Origin: Sporosarcina aquimarina
Lineage (GTDB): Bacteria > Bacillota > Bacilli > Bacillales_A > Planococcaceae
Length of the DNA stretch: 64,000 bases
NCBI RefSeq assembly: GCF_023715615.1
Contig: NZ_JAMBOM010000004.1
Location: 1 to 64,000, forward strand
Direction: 5' to 3'
The translations under genes were made by a program, and so were the position numbers. Below, piece by piece: positions 18,792 through 28,227 of the stretch. The notes below the pieces were generated by a model. The model did not search any database and was not told the origin of the DNA. It was given only the letters and a program-made list of their open reading frames with translations. The first letter of the stretch is position 1. Each line of letters begins with the position of its first letter.

Positions 18792-19622
18792 ATGGTTGAG
18801 TTGACGATGGCACGGCTTCAGGAAGCTATGCTCATTCTGTATGCCGTCAGCCTGATTTTTTATTTTGTGGACTTTTTAAACAAAGATACACGTGCACAAC
18901 GAAGCGCATTTTGGCTGACTGTGATTGTTTTTGTTATGCAAACTGGTTTTTTGTTGCAAGCATTCATCATGACGAAACAAATACCTGTCTTGTCCCTTTA
19001 TGAAGGGGTCTATTTCTTTGCATGGATCCTCATTACTTTATCACTTGGAATTCAACTCAAATATCGATCCAGCTATGCTGGCTTCCTTTTGAATATCGTT
19101 GCGTTTTGTTTTATGACCATTCATATTTTTGCGCCAACCCAAGTGGTCAATTCAGGCGTGGGGGATTCTCTCATTTCGGAACTGTTGTTCATCCATATTA
19201 CATTCGCTATTCTTTCTTACGCAGCGTTTACGATGGCATTTGTTTTCGCGATTCTGTATTTGCTTGTGTATAATTTGTTGAAAAAGAAGAAATTCACTTC
19301 ACAATTTAATCGGTTACCCTCGCTACAACATGCAATGACGGGCATGAAATCCGCAATCTATACGGGTATACCTGTACTACTTGTAAGTTTGATTTTGGGC
19401 ATCCAATGGGCGTATACAGCACTATCTGATTGGACATTATTCGATATGAAAATTATTGGTTCTTTCTTGTTAATTATCGTTTACAGTGCTTTGTTGTTTC
19501 TCAATAGAAATGGGAAGGTCAAAGCTACTGATTTTGCATGGGCAACGATTTTTTCCTTTGTTTTGATTATCATTAATTTCTTTTTAGGCAGTAAACTATC
19601 GCAATTCCATTTTTGGTTATAA
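18792..19622 (+). CDS. hemX: HemX, CcsA-like integral membrane protein
   Basis: A 276-residue protein with eight predicted membrane helices and the cytochrome c assembly/CcsA-type fold; the conserved core includes LYEGVYFFAWILI and a late IQWAYTALSDW segment. In B. subtilis HemX lowers HemA levels, acting as a post-transcriptional negative effector. The ATG at 18792 is weakly supported (GAAAGG about 14 bases upstream); an in-frame ATG at 18807 is an alternative. Its place between hemA and hemC is conserved. Confidence 0.9.
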   Translation: MVELTMARLQEAMLILYAVSLIFYFVDFLNKDTRAQRSAFWLTVIVFVMQTGFLLQAFIMTKQIPVLSLYEGVYFFAWILITLSLGIQLKYRSSYAGFLLNIVAFCFMTIHIFAPTQVVNSGVGDSLISELLFIHITFAILSYAAFTMAFVFAILYLLVYNLLKKKKFTSQFNRLPSLQHAMTGMKSAIYTGIPVLLVSLILGIQWAYTALSDWTLFDMKIIGSFLLIIVYSALLFLNRNGKVKATDFAWATIFSFVLIIINFFLGSKLSQFHFWL

Positions 19623-19681
19623 GGTAGAACAGGTCGGTATTCATCTAATACGCATCATTCACATAGGGAAGGAAGATAACA

Positions 19682-20614
19682 TTGAGAAAAATTATTGTCG
19701 GTTCACGGAGAAGTAAGCTTGCGTTAACACAAACAAATTGGTTCATCGATCAAATGAAAGCTGTGGGTGTTCCATTTGACTTTGAAGTGAAAGAAATCGT
19801 AACAAAAGGAGACCGCATAATTGACGTACAGCTTTCTAAGGTTGGTGGTAAGGGACTATTTGTAAAAGAAATTCAACAAGCATTGTTCGACAAAGAAATC
19901 GACTTTGCCGTACATAGTATGAAAGATATGCCTTCCGTTTTACCTGAAGGATTGATTGTTGGTTGTATCCCGAAACGGGTCGATCCACGTGATGCGTTTA
20001 TCTCAAATGGTAACGTTTCTTTTGAAGATCTTCCAGCAGGAGCCGTGGTCGGTACATCTAGTTTACGTAGAAGTTCACAACTACTATTGCTGCGACCTGA
20101 TCTTGAAATTAAATGGATCCGTGGCAACATCGATACCCGTTTAAAGAAAATGCAAGATGGTGAATACGATGCGATTATTCTTGCTGCATCCGGTCTTAAG
20201 CGAATGGGTTGGAGTGTAGACATTGTTACCGAATACATGAGCCTTGAAGATTGTATCCCAGCAGTAGGTCAAGGGGCATTATCCATTGAGTGTCGTTCAG
20301 ATGACGCTGAACTCCTTGCAGAACTCGCTAAGATGAACGACGAACAAACGTTTAAAGAAGTGGAAGCGGAGCGTACATTCCTACGTGAGATGGACGGGTC
20401 TTGCCAAGTTCCAATTGGTGGCTTTGCACAACAGAAAGAGGATGGGATTGAATTAACGGGGTTCATCGCATCACCAGATGGTTCAGAAGTCTATCGTCAT
20501 ACTGGAAAAGCCCAAACTCCAGTCGAAGTGGGTAAAGTCGTTTCAGAAGTTTTACGTAAAGAAGGGGCAGCAGAAGTCATTCAACGAGTGAAGGCTGAGA
20601 TGGATGGTCAATAA
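19682..20614 (+). CDS. hemC: Porphobilinogen deaminase (hydroxymethylbilane synthase)
   Basis: 310 residues, usual length. It polymerises four porphobilinogens into hydroxymethylbilane. The dipyrromethane cofactor attaches to C241 (DGSCQVPIG). The N-terminal [11 protein letters not shown] and the [11 protein letters not shown] motif are family hallmarks. The start is a TTG with AGGGAAGGAAG upstream. The 3-prime end overlaps hemD by 11 bases, so translation is coupled. Confidence 0.96.
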   Translation: MRKIIVGSRRSKLALTQTNWFIDQMKAVGVPFDFEVKEIVTKGDRIIDVQLSKVGGKGLFVKEIQQALFDKEIDFAVHSMKDMPSVLPEGLIVGCIPKRVDPRDAFISNGNVSFEDLPAGAVVGTSSLRRSSQLLLLRPDLEIKWIRGNIDTRLKKMQDGEYDAIILAASGLKRMGWSVDIVTEYMSLEDCIPAVGQGALSIECRSDDAELLAELAKMNDEQTFKEVEAERTFLREMDGSCQVPIGGFAQQKEDGIELTGFIASPDGSEVYRHTGKAQTPVEVGKVVSEVLRKEGAAEVIQRVKAEMDGQ

Positions 20615-21365
20615 GTACCCATTGTCAGGAGAGACCGTAATTTTCACGAGTACTAAAAAATCAGAGGAGCCTTATGAGCTTGTGAAACAGCTTGGTGGCA
20701 CTCCGGTTTCGTATCCTCTCATTCGTACAGATGAACGGATATCTGCAGAAGATCATGAGCGATTGCTTCAAGCTCAGTCCTACGACTGGCTGATTTTTAC
20801 TAGCCAAAGTGCCGTAGCTTCGTTTAAGCAAAAGCTTCAGCGTTACGGAATGAACTCAACTAATTTCCGACTGAATGTTGCAGCTGTTGGGGATAAAACC
20901 GCACATGCACTCGAAAAGATTGGATTTAGGGTGGATTTTATTCCTGAAGTTTTCAGTGCAGATGTATTCGTTCAGCAATTCAACCCTGAAGGTGATTCAC
21001 TTCGGGCGCTATTCATCAAAGGAAATTTGGCAGGGACACTCATTTCTACAGAACTTTCGTTAACTGTCAATGAATGGACTGTATATGACACGCTTCCTGA
21101 AGTAACTTCAGCTGATCGAATCGTAGAATTAGTGAAAGATGAAGCGTCAGTTTCGATATTATTTGCAAGCCCTTCAGCGGTCACTGTTTTTACAGAACAT
21201 GTAGCGCCTGAAATTGGGTGGACAAGCTTTACAATTGGTGCAATCGGACATATTACAGAGAGGGCACTACATGAAGTCGGGGCGCCTGTCCATGCTATGC
21301 CTGAAACGTATACATTACCTGATCTCGTGCGAACACTTGCCGAGTCGAAAGGAAGTACTAACTGA
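20604..21365 (+). CDS. hemD: Uroporphyrinogen-III synthase
   Basis: A 253-residue two-domain protein that cyclises hydroxymethylbilane with inversion of ring D. Sequence conservation in this family is low. Supporting marks are the GETVIFTS start, [29 protein letters not shown] and the late [15 protein letters not shown]. Position between hemC (11-base overlap) and hemB (1-base overlap) makes the call firm. Confidence 0.93.
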   Translation: MVNKYPLSGETVIFTSTKKSEEPYELVKQLGGTPVSYPLIRTDERISAEDHERLLQAQSYDWLIFTSQSAVASFKQKLQRYGMNSTNFRLNVAAVGDKTAHALEKIGFRVDFIPEVFSADVFVQQFNPEGDSLRALFIKGNLAGTLISTELSLTVNEWTVYDTLPEVTSADRIVELVKDEASVSILFASPSAVTVFTEHVAPEIGWTSFTIGAIGHITERALHEVGAPVHAMPETYTLPDLVRTLAESKGSTN

Positions 21366-22348
21366 TGAACAACTTAAATTTCCGTCGGCATCGCCGACTT
21401 CGTAGCACAGCTGGAATGCGTGCAATGGTTCGCGAAACACACCTTCAAGCAACGGACTTCATTTATCCGATTTTCGTCATCGAAGGCGAGAATGTGAAAA
21501 ACGAAATACCTTCTATGCCGGGGATCTATCAGCATTCAATGGATCGACTCGGTGAGGAGTTAGACGAAGCAGTTGCACTAGGAATTCCATCTGTTATTTT
21601 CTTTGGAGTTGTTACCGAAAAAGATGCTGTTGGTAGTGGAGCTTACCATGACCACGGTATCATTCAGGAAGCGATCCGTTTGGCCAAACAACGTCACCCC
21701 GAGCTCATCGTAGTGGCGGATACCTGTCTGTGTGAATATACTGATCACGGTCATTGTGGTGTCATCGAAGGGGAACGTGTGCTGAATGACCCTTCTTTAG
21801 ATTTACTCGTCAAAACGGCTGAGTCTCAGGCTCAAGCTGGAGCAGACATCATTGCACCGTCCAATATGATGGATGGGTTCGTCGTTGCAATCCGTCAAGG
21901 GCTGGACGAAGCTGGTTTCGAAGAAATTCCAATAATGTCCTATGCAGTTAAGTATGCATCTGCTTACTATGGTCCATTCCGTGATGCAGCAGATTCCACA
22001 CCTCAATTTGGCGATCGTAAAGCGTACCAGATGGATCCTGCAAATCGTATGGAAGCTTTGCGAGAAGCAGAATCTGATATAGCTGAAGGTGCCGACTTCT
22101 TAATCGTAAAACCTGCTTTGTCGTACTTGGATATTTTACGTGATGTGAAAAACCATACATTACTGCCAATGGTCGCATACAACGTAAGTGGAGAGTACGC
22201 GATGGTGAAAGCTGCTTCACTTAATGGATGGGTGGATGAAAAGCGTATCGTTCTCGAGACATTGACAAGTATGAAACGTGCGGGTGCTGATCTAATCATG
22301 ACCTATCATGCGAAAGACGCCGCTCGTTGGTTGGAGGAGACGAAATGA
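21365..22348 (+). CDS. hemB: Porphobilinogen synthase (delta-aminolevulinic acid dehydratase)
   Basis: A 327-residue TIM-barrel enzyme joining two 5-aminolevulinates into porphobilinogen. It has the zinc-type cysteine loop [16 protein letters not shown], so it is likely zinc-dependent. The Schiff-base lysine is K249 ([10 protein letters not shown]), and the second lysine lies in [15 protein letters not shown]. The start codon overlaps the hemD stop (TGATG), and the 3-prime end overlaps hemL by four bases. Confidence 0.97.
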   Translation: MNNLNFRRHRRLRSTAGMRAMVRETHLQATDFIYPIFVIEGENVKNEIPSMPGIYQHSMDRLGEELDEAVALGIPSVIFFGVVTEKDAVGSGAYHDHGIIQEAIRLAKQRHPELIVVADTCLCEYTDHGHCGVIEGERVLNDPSLDLLVKTAESQAQAGADIIAPSNMMDGFVVAIRQGLDEAGFEEIPIMSYAVKYASAYYGPFRDAADSTPQFGDRKAYQMDPANRMEALREAESDIAEGADFLIVKPALSYLDILRDVKNHTLLPMVAYNVSGEYAMVKAASLNGWVDEKRIVLETLTSMKRAGADLIMTYHAKDAARWLEETK

Positions 22349-23634
22349 GAGACTATACAAAATCGAAACAAGCATTTAGCAAAGCCGTAGACCTAATGCC
22401 TGGTGGCGTGAACTCACCTGTACGTGCATTTAAATCGGTCAATATGGATCCGATTTTCATGGAAAGTGGAAAAGGTGCAATCATAACAGACATAGATGGC
22501 AACGAATACATTGATTATGTGTTGTCATGGGGACCACTAATTTTAGGACATGCTGAAGAAGGTGTTGTCTCAGCGATTCAACAAGCTGCCGTAAAAGGTT
22601 CCAGTTTCGGTGCTCCGACATTACTTGAAAATGAACTCGCTGAAATCGTGATCGACCGTGTTCCATCGATTGAAATGGTTCGTATGGTGTCTTCAGGTAC
22701 GGAAGCGACGATGAGTGTATTGCGTCTAGCACGTGGTTACACTAAGCGTAATCTCATTTTGAAATTTGAAGGGTGCTATCACGGTCACGGTGATTCGTTG
22801 CTAATCAAAGCAGGATCAGGTGTAGCGACGTTGGGTCTCCCAGATAGCCCTGGGGTTCCTGAAGGAGTTGCGAAAAACACGATCACTGTTCCTTATAATG
22901 ACTTGGAGAGTTTGAAGGTTGCATTCAAGGAGTATGGAAACGATCTCGCGGGAGTGATTGTGGAGCCTGTTGCAGGAAACATGGGAGTGGTTCCTCCACA
23001 GCCAGGTTTCTTGGAAGAATTGCGTAAGTTGACGGAAGAAAACGGGACGCTTCTCATTTTTGATGAAGTGATGACTGGCTTCCGTGTCGACTATAATTGT
23101 GCCCAAGGTCATTTTGGAATTACACCGGATTTGACGTGTCTTGGTAAAGTAATCGGTGGCGGACTGCCAGTTGGTGCCTATGGTGGTAAACGAGAAATCA
23201 TGGAGCACATTGCGCCTGCAGGAACTGTTTATCAAGCCGGCACTCTGTCTGGAAATCCACTCGCGATGACTGCGGGAATTGAGACTCTAAAACGGTTAAA
23301 CCCATCATCATATGAGCATTTCATGAAACTTGGGGATCAGCTTGAAAAAGGGTTCCGCGAAGCGGCGACTGCCAATGGGATCCCACACACAGTGAACCGT
23401 GCAGGATCGATGATTGGATTCTTCTTCACGAACGAAGATGTGGTCGATTATGAATCTGCAAAATCATCCGATTTAGCGTTATTTGCAGAATACTACCGGC
23501 TTATGGCTGCAGAAGGCATTTTCTTGCCGCCTTCACAGTTTGAAGGTATGTTCCTCTCGGCTGCACATACAGAAGCTCATATTGCGAAAACGGTAGACGC
23601 TTTCCATAAAGTATTTAGTCAGTTAAAAAAATAA
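22345..23634 (+). CDS. hemL: Glutamate-1-semialdehyde 2,1-aminomutase
   Basis: A 429-residue PLP enzyme that converts the HemA product into 5-aminolevulinate. The PLP lysine is K268 ([10 protein letters not shown]); the cofactor Asp is in [13 protein letters not shown] use the ATG at 22345 because it overlaps the hemB stop as ATGA and has GGAGGAG upstream; an in-frame upstream start at 22327 would add six residues. It is the last gene of the operon, closed by a strong terminator. HemA and HemL at opposite ends of the operon catalyse successive steps. Confidence 0.97.
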   Translation: MRDYTKSKQAFSKAVDLMPGGVNSPVRAFKSVNMDPIFMESGKGAIITDIDGNEYIDYVLSWGPLILGHAEEGVVSAIQQAAVKGSSFGAPTLLENELAEIVIDRVPSIEMVRMVSSGTEATMSVLRLARGYTKRNLILKFEGCYHGHGDSLLIKAGSGVATLGLPDSPGVPEGVAKNTITVPYNDLESLKVAFKEYGNDLAGVIVEPVAGNMGVVPPQPGFLEELRKLTEENGTLLIFDEVMTGFRVDYNCAQGHFGITPDLTCLGKVIGGGLPVGAYGGKREIMEHIAPAGTVYQAGTLSGNPLAMTAGIETLKRLNPSSYEHFMKLGDQLEKGFREAATANGIPHTVNRAGSMIGFFFTNEDVVDYESAKSSDLALFAEYYRLMAAEGIFLPPSQFEGMFLSAAHTEAHIAKTVDAFHKVFSQLKK

Positions 23635-23640
23635 AAGTTA

Positions 23641-23683
23641 AACAGCCTTTTCAAGAGTAATACTTTTGAAAGGCTGTTTTTCT
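23641..23683 (+). terminator. Rho-independent terminator of the hem operon
   Basis: AACAGCCTTTTCAA pairs with TTGAAAGGCTGTT (one bulged base), followed by a T-run. Confidence 0.92.
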
Positions 23684-23714
23684 TTGTCTTATGTTCTGAT
23701 AGTGGATGCTGCAT

Positions 23715-23722
23715 CATATACT
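23715..23722 (+). promoter_or_regulatory. Possible sigmaE -10 element
   Basis: CATATACT is identical to the -10 element proposed for spoIVFA here and differs by one base from the sigmaE consensus CATACAmT. No matching -35 is present at 14 bp, so support is weak. Confidence 0.3.
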
Positions 23723-23749
23723 CTAACGATAAAAGGAGGCGGCAGAACA

Positions 23750-24394
23750 ATGGAGCCAACACAGTGGACGTTAACGGAGACGTTTCAGTTTCCTGCAGAA
23801 TACGGGAAAGCAGTTTCTGCACAAGAAGTGAAAGTGACCGCAGGATATACAGAGCATCAGACAGAAGATGCTGTTCGACTTTCTGGGATTTATCATGTAG
23901 CTGCGAATGTTGGATTTGACGGTGAAGTTCAAGAAGAAGCTTTAGATTCTGATGCAATACTAATCGATGATGTGGACGTACAAGACCAATCTGGTTATTT
24001 TGAGTATGCGGTTCCCTTGCTTGTAGATTTACCTACTAGCGCGGACGGACAACTTACAGCGACTGTAATCGATGCTTCTGCAACTGCAACAGATGATGGG
24101 AGCTTAGCCGTTATGTGGACTGTCGAGGCTAAGTTGGCAGATGTTGAAGCTGTTGCACAAAATGTAGAGGAAGAGGTAACCACAACTGCGCGTGCGACTG
24201 ATGAAGCAGTTGTAGAATCCAAGCAAGCAGTTGCACAGGTAACTGCTGAAACAGCTACTGCAGACCTCGAAAGTTCACAAGTTGAACAGGTTATTGGTTA
24301 TGTGGATCACAATGAAATGCTCGCGTTCATCAATGATTTAGAAGATGATGTGACGGTGACTTCTTTCCGACTAAATGATGTTTTTGTGGAATAG
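23750..24394 (+). CDS. Short SpoVID-like spore morphogenetic protein (N-terminal domain only)
   Basis: A 214-residue acidic protein directly downstream of hemL, where B. subtilis has spoVID. Residues 1-115 show the beta-strand layout of the SpoVID N-terminal domain (VSAQEVKVTAGYTEH..., then LSGIYHVAANVGF, then a DQSGYFEYAVPLLVDLP strand). A low-complexity Ala/Glu/Thr/Val stretch (about 135-175) and a short C-terminal segment follow. The long acidic linker and C-terminal LysM of B. subtilis SpoVID (575 residues) are absent. The ATG at 23750 has AAAGGAGG upstream. Assignment rests on position and fold-like pattern, so it is tentative. Confidence 0.6.
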   Translation: MEPTQWTLTETFQFPAEYGKAVSAQEVKVTAGYTEHQTEDAVRLSGIYHVAANVGFDGEVQEEALDSDAILIDDVDVQDQSGYFEYAVPLLVDLPTSADGQLTATVIDASATATDDGSLAVMWTVEAKLADVEAVAQNVEEEVTTTARATDEAVVESKQAVAQVTAETATADLESSQVEQVIGYVDHNEMLAFINDLEDDVTVTSFRLNDVFVE

Positions 24395-24562
24395 GAAGCA
24401 ACATCCGCAAAGGATACAGAAGAGTAAAAAGTCTCCTGTCGTCGGAATGATCAATAGTCGGATGAGCTGAAAACAAGAGATCGGGATAATGATCATTTTA
24501 CCGTAAAATCTGCATTTTCTTAGCCATGGCGGAAGCAAATAGGGGTTGTAGCCTCTTCTCAT
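24371..24562 (-). CDS. Small two-helix membrane protein, unknown function
   Basis: 63 residues on the minus strand. The N-terminus is basic and aromatic (YNPYLLPPWLRKCRFY) and is followed by two hydrophobic segments (about residues 23-38 and 43-60). The ATG is preceded by AAAGGATGG at proper distance, which shadow frames rarely have. The composition is that of a real membrane protein. Its 3-prime end overlaps the SpoVID-like gene by 24 bases tail to tail. The start is divergent from the valS T-box leader. No family is recognised. Confidence 0.55.
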   Translation of the reverse strand: MRRGYNPYLLPPWLRKCRFYGKMIIIPISCFQLIRLLIIPTTGDFLLFCILCGCCFLFHKNII

Positions 24563-24585
24563 AACACCATCCTTTCGCAGCAGGC

Positions 24586-24615
24586 TTGACGGGTACGCTA
24601 TACATCCGGTAAACT
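24586..24615 (+). promoter_or_regulatory. Possible promoter of the valS leader
   Basis: TTGACG and TAAACT are spaced by 18 bp immediately before the T-box leader. The -10 is poor. Confidence 0.3.
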
Positions 24616-24616
24616 A

Positions 24617-24876
24617 TTGGAAACAGTATAGTGATGCGTTTATCGGGAGAGTAAATCGGTCGGCTATTGTAGAGAGGGTCCGGGTGGTGCAAGGACCTAT
24701 TGTCGACAGTTTGAAAGTCACCCGTCAGCAGTTTTCGTGAACGTTTTTTACAAGTAGCGAGAGCCGGTTAGAAGCCGTTATTTCCATTGAGGCAACGTGC
24801 GAATTTTGCATAGTTGCGAATAAAGGTGGTACCGCGAACTGACTCCTTCGTCCTTTAACGACGAAGGGGTTTTTTG
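24617..24876 (+). promoter_or_regulatory. T-box riboswitch (valine) controlling valS
   Basis: This leader senses uncharged tRNA. Stem I features are AGTA (loop E side), AGAGAGGGTCCGGGTGGTGCAAGG, and a GAAAGTCACCC segment whose GTC (24717-24719) is the likely Val specifier. The T-box sequence AAAGGTGGTACCGCG is at 24822-24836 and pairs with the tRNA acceptor end. The terminator (CCTTCGTC / GACGAAGG plus TTTTTT) ends at about 24876. The downstream valyl-tRNA synthetase gene agrees with the specifier. Confidence 0.93.
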
Positions 24877-24897
24877 TGTTTCAAAAATTGGGCACAA

Positions 24898-25013
24898 TGT
24901 TGATTGATACTTCAGGTATAGGATTTCCTAGTGACTGATCTTAGTCACCTCGATACGCTTCTGCGGGGTCTTCGTTCTTCGATGCTCGCTAAGGAGTCCT
25001 ACCATACGTTCAA
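24898..25013 (-). repeat. Dispersed intergenic repeat, copy 2 (inverted)
   Basis: On the minus strand it reads GAACGTATGGTAGGACTCC, GAAGACCCCGCAG, TCGAGGTGACT, GGAAATCC and CTGAAGTATCAATCAAC, in the same order as copy 1 at 12545. It sits between the T-box terminator and the valS ribosome site, lengthening the leader by about 120 bases. Confidence 0.65.
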
Positions 25014-25092
25014 ATCAGCAGAAAGTATAGGCACAAAGTGTTCGATTAAAAACAACATTGAATTATTTTATTTAGTATGAGGAGGAAATGTT

Positions 25093-27741
25093 ATGACAGA
25101 AAAAGATCAGTTGGAGATGCCGACAAAGTATGATCCGCAGACGATTGAAAGAGATCGCTATGAATGGTGGTTAAAGGGTGAGTATTTTAAAGCTCAACCG
25201 GAGAGTGGGAAAGAGCCCTATACGATAGTAATTCCACCACCGAACGTAACGGGTAGACTGCACTTGGGTCATGCTTGGGATACGACACTTCAAGATATCT
25301 TGACTCGCATGAAACGCATGCAGGGTTATGATGCATTGTGGCTACCAGGAATGGACCACGCTGGAATTGCAACCCAAGCGAAAGTGGAAGAGAAGCTCCG
25401 TGCTAACGGCCAGACACGTTATGACCTAGGGCGAGAGAAATTCCTAGAAGAAACATGGAAGTGGAAAGATGAGTATGCAGGTCATATTCGTGAGCAGTGG
25501 TCTAAGCTAGGTCTCGGATTGGATTACTCACGTGAACGTTTCACATTGGATGAAGGCCTTTCACGTGCTGTCCGCGAAGTGTTCGTAAAGTTGTACAACA
25601 AAGGTTTAATTTACCGCGGAGAATATATTATCAACTGGGACCCTGCGACGAAAACAGCATTGTCCGATATCGAAGTTATCCATAAAGATGTAGCGGGTGC
25701 TTTCTATCATATGCGTTACCCACTCACAGATGGAACTGGAAGTATCGAAATTGCAACAACACGCCCTGAAACGATGCTCGGTGACACAGCAGTAGCCGTT
25801 CATCCGGAAGACGCGCGCTATCAACACTTAATCGGAAAAACTGTTAAGTTGCCAATCGTTGGCCGTGAAATTCCTATCGTAGCGGATGATTACGTAGAAA
25901 TGGACTTCGGAAGTGGTGCGGTTAAGATTACACCTGCTCATGACCCGAACGACTTTGAAATCGGAAATCGTCATGACTTACCGCGCGTTCTTGTAATGAA
26001 CGAAGATGGTTCGATGAACAAGTTGGCTGGTAAATATGAAGGTATGGACCGCTTTGACTGTCGTAAAGCAATCGTTAAAGATTTGCAAGACATGAATGTT
26101 CTATTCAAAATTGAAGAGCATAATCACTCTGTGGGGCACTCAGAGCGAAGCGGTGCAGTTGTTGAGCCTTATTTGTCGACACAATGGTTTGTTAAGATGC
26201 AACCACTTGCTGAAGAAGCAATCGAGTTGCAAAAAGCGGAAGGTAAAGTGACATTCGTCCCTGAACGTTTTGAGAAAACATACTTGACATGGATGGAAAA
26301 CATTCACGATTGGTGTATTTCCCGTCAGCTTTGGTGGGGACATCGGATTCCTGCATGGTATCACAACGAAACTGGTGAAGTGTACGTTGGTGAAGAAGAA
26401 CCTGCAGACATTGAAAACTGGCACCAGGAAGAGGACGTACTCGATACGTGGTTCTCATCTGCATTATGGCCGTTCTCGACAATGGGTTGGCCGGATACGG
26501 AAGACCCAGAGTTTAAACGTTATTATCCAACAGACGCCCTCGTTACAGGGTATGACATTATCTTCTTCTGGGTGTCTCGTATGATTTTCCAAGGCATTGA
26601 GTTTACAGATCAGCGTCCATTCAAGGATGTATTGATACACGGATTGGTCCGTGCAGAAGACGGACGTAAAATGTCGAAATCACTTGGTAACGGTGTAGAT
26701 CCGATGGATGTCATCGATCAGTATGGTGCCGATGCATTACGTTACTTCCTAGCTACAGGTTCATCACCAGGTCAAGACCTTCGTTATTCTACTGAAAAAG
26801 TTGAAGCAATCTGGAACTTTGCCAATAAAATCTGGAACGCTTCCCGCTTCGCATTAATGAACATGGAAGGTTTGAAATACGAAGAAATCGATTTGTCAGG
26901 GGAACGTTCCGTTGCAGATGACTGGATCTTAACTCGTCTTAACGAAACGATTGAATCCGTAACAAAGCTATCCGATCGTTATGAATTCGGTGAAGTTGGC
27001 CGCGCGCTTTATAACTTCATTTGGGATGATTTCTGTGACTGGTATATCGAGATGGCGAAGTTGCCATTGTATGGCGAAAACGAAAAAGCGAAGCATATGA
27101 CGCGTTCGGTTCTTGCTTATGTGCTCGACAATACGATGCGTTTGCTTCACCCACTCATGCCGTTCATCACGGAAGAAATCTGGCAGAACTTGCCGCATGA
27201 AGGAGAATCCATTACTGTTGCTGCATGGCCAGTGGTGGATGCAAGTTTGACAAATGTAGAACGGTCCACTCACATGAAGCTATTGACAGATGTCATTAAA
27301 GCAGTTCGCACAATCCGTGCGGAAGTGAATGCGCCTATGAGTCGCCAAGTGCCGTTGTACATCACTGCGAAAGACGAAGCGACAGCAGCTGTCTTGAAAG
27401 CAAACAGCCAATACATTGAGAAGTTCTGTAACCCAGAAACTCTTGAAATCGGCGTAGATGTTCAAGCACCAGGGAAGTCGATGTCTGCAGTAGTTACAGG
27501 AGCCGAGCTCTTCATGCCACTTGAAGGCTTACTCAACATTGACGAGGAAATTGCACGCCTTGGTAAAGAACTCGATAAGTGGGCTGGAGAAGTGAAACGC
27601 GTTCAAGGCAAATTATCCAACGAACGCTTCGTTTCCAAAGCACCACAGTCGGTCGTAGACGAAGAACGTGCAAAAGAACAAGATTATCTCGAAAAACAAG
27701 CTGCCGTGCAGCGACGCATCGAGGAATTGAAAGAGATTTAA
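25093..27741 (+). CDS. valS: Valyl-tRNA synthetase
   Basis: An 882-residue class I synthetase charging tRNA-Val. It has the HIGH-type motif HLGH (57-60), a CP1 editing domain (about 190-350, [19 protein letters not shown]), the KMSKS loop (526-530), an anticodon-binding helical domain, and a C-terminal coiled coil from about 815. GAGGAAATG precedes the ATG. It is controlled by the upstream T-box. In B. subtilis folC follows directly; here two minus-strand ATP-grasp genes intervene. Confidence 0.98.
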   Translation: MTEKDQLEMPTKYDPQTIERDRYEWWLKGEYFKAQPESGKEPYTIVIPPPNVTGRLHLGHAWDTTLQDILTRMKRMQGYDALWLPGMDHAGIATQAKVEEKLRANGQTRYDLGREKFLEETWKWKDEYAGHIREQWSKLGLGLDYSRERFTLDEGLSRAVREVFVKLYNKGLIYRGEYIINWDPATKTALSDIEVIHKDVAGAFYHMRYPLTDGTGSIEIATTRPETMLGDTAVAVHPEDARYQHLIGKTVKLPIVGREIPIVADDYVEMDFGSGAVKITPAHDPNDFEIGNRHDLPRVLVMNEDGSMNKLAGKYEGMDRFDCRKAIVKDLQDMNVLFKIEEHNHSVGHSERSGAVVEPYLSTQWFVKMQPLAEEAIELQKAEGKVTFVPERFEKTYLTWMENIHDWCISRQLWWGHRIPAWYHNETGEVYVGEEEPADIENWHQEEDVLDTWFSSALWPFSTMGWPDTEDPEFKRYYPTDALVTGYDIIFFWVSRMIFQGIEFTDQRPFKDVLIHGLVRAEDGRKMSKSLGNGVDPMDVIDQYGADALRYFLATGSSPGQDLRYSTEKVEAIWNFANKIWNASRFALMNMEGLKYEEIDLSGERSVADDWILTRLNETIESVTKLSDRYEFGEVGRALYNFIWDDFCDWYIEMAKLPLYGENEKAKHMTRSVLAYVLDNTMRLLHPLMPFITEEIWQNLPHEGESITVAAWPVVDASLTNVERSTHMKLLTDVIKAVRTIRAEVNAPMSRQVPLYITAKDEATAAVLKANSQYIEKFCNPETLEIGVDVQAPGKSMSAVVTGAELFMPLEGLLNIDEEIARLGKELDKWAGEVKRVQGKLSNERFVSKAPQSVVDEERAKEQDYLEKQAAVQRRIEELKEI

Positions 27742-27747
27742 GTAGGG

Positions 27748-27780
27748 GAGGGCTTTCTAACGAAAGCCCTCTTTTTATTT
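27748..27780 (+). terminator. Rho-independent terminator of valS
   Basis: GAGGGCTTTC / GAAAGCCCTC, a perfect 10-bp stem with a four-base loop, is followed by TTTTTATTTT. Confidence 0.95.
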
Positions 27781-27832
27781 TGGTAAAGGGCAAGGTCATG
27801 AATCCATGTGAGTGCATCTTAGAGCTGATGAT

Positions 27833-27992
27833 GTGCTCATAAACTCGGGAAAATGATCATAAATCTTGAAAAGTGCTCATAAACCTTGAAATGTGATCAT
27901 AAACAAAGGAAAGTGCTCATAAACCTCAAAATGTGCTCATAAAACATAGAGAGTGATCATAAATCCTGGAAAATGATCATAACTCTTACCGA
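27833..27992. repeat. Eight tandem 20-bp repeats with core RTGMTCATAAA
   Basis: Eight units of exactly 20 bp start at 27833, 27853, 27873, 27893, 27913, 27933, 27953 and 27973. The first 11 bases of each unit are nearly fixed as GTGCTCATAAA or (A/G)TGATCATAAA. The remaining nine vary (for example CTCGGGAAA, CCTTGAAAT, CAAAGGAAA). Units with TGATCA contain a palindrome. There are no open frames. The region 27780-28185 is otherwise gene-free. Confidence 0.88.
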
Positions 27993-28071
27993 AGATCATT
28001 CCCGCAACACGAAAATCTCAAAAATAAGCGAAGCGCTACCAATTAATCCCTAAAAGCACGTGAATTGTGTC

Positions 28072-28173
28072 TTGTTATCGAGAAATTCAGCTAATTGTCG
28101 GAGAAAAACGGCATTGTGATAGAGAAACTAACTGGAGTGATGGACATAGTCATAAAACTGACGGAGAATAATC
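28072..28173. repeat. Degenerate tandem repeat with TTGT...GAGAAA units
   Basis: Three to four loose copies: TTGTTATCGAGAAATTCAG, TTGTCGGAGAAAAACGG, TTGTGATAGAGAAACTAAC and a final GACGGAGAATA. Spacing is about 19-23 bp. It is weaker and less regular than the neighbouring 20-bp array. Confidence 0.45.
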
Positions 28174-28185
28174 TTCGCAATCAAC

Positions 28186-28227
28186 AAAAAATCCTTACAA
28201 AGTGCTAACTCAGCACCTCATAAGGAT
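28186..28227 (-). terminator. Terminator of the ATP-grasp operon
   Basis: On the minus strand, AAATCCTTA (including the last codons and stop of the upstream gene) pairs with TAAGGATTT, with an inner GTGCT/AGCAC stem, followed by a T-run. Confidence 0.82.

Noticed and set aside
22816..23235. Minus-strand open frame of 139 codons inside hemL
   Set aside because: Fully contained in a well-conserved gene, with no ribosome site and no recognisable domain.
27833..27992. Tandem 20-bp repeats considered as a CRISPR array
   Set aside because: Conserved parts are only 11 bp, the variable parts only 9 bp, there is no leader and no cas gene in the window.
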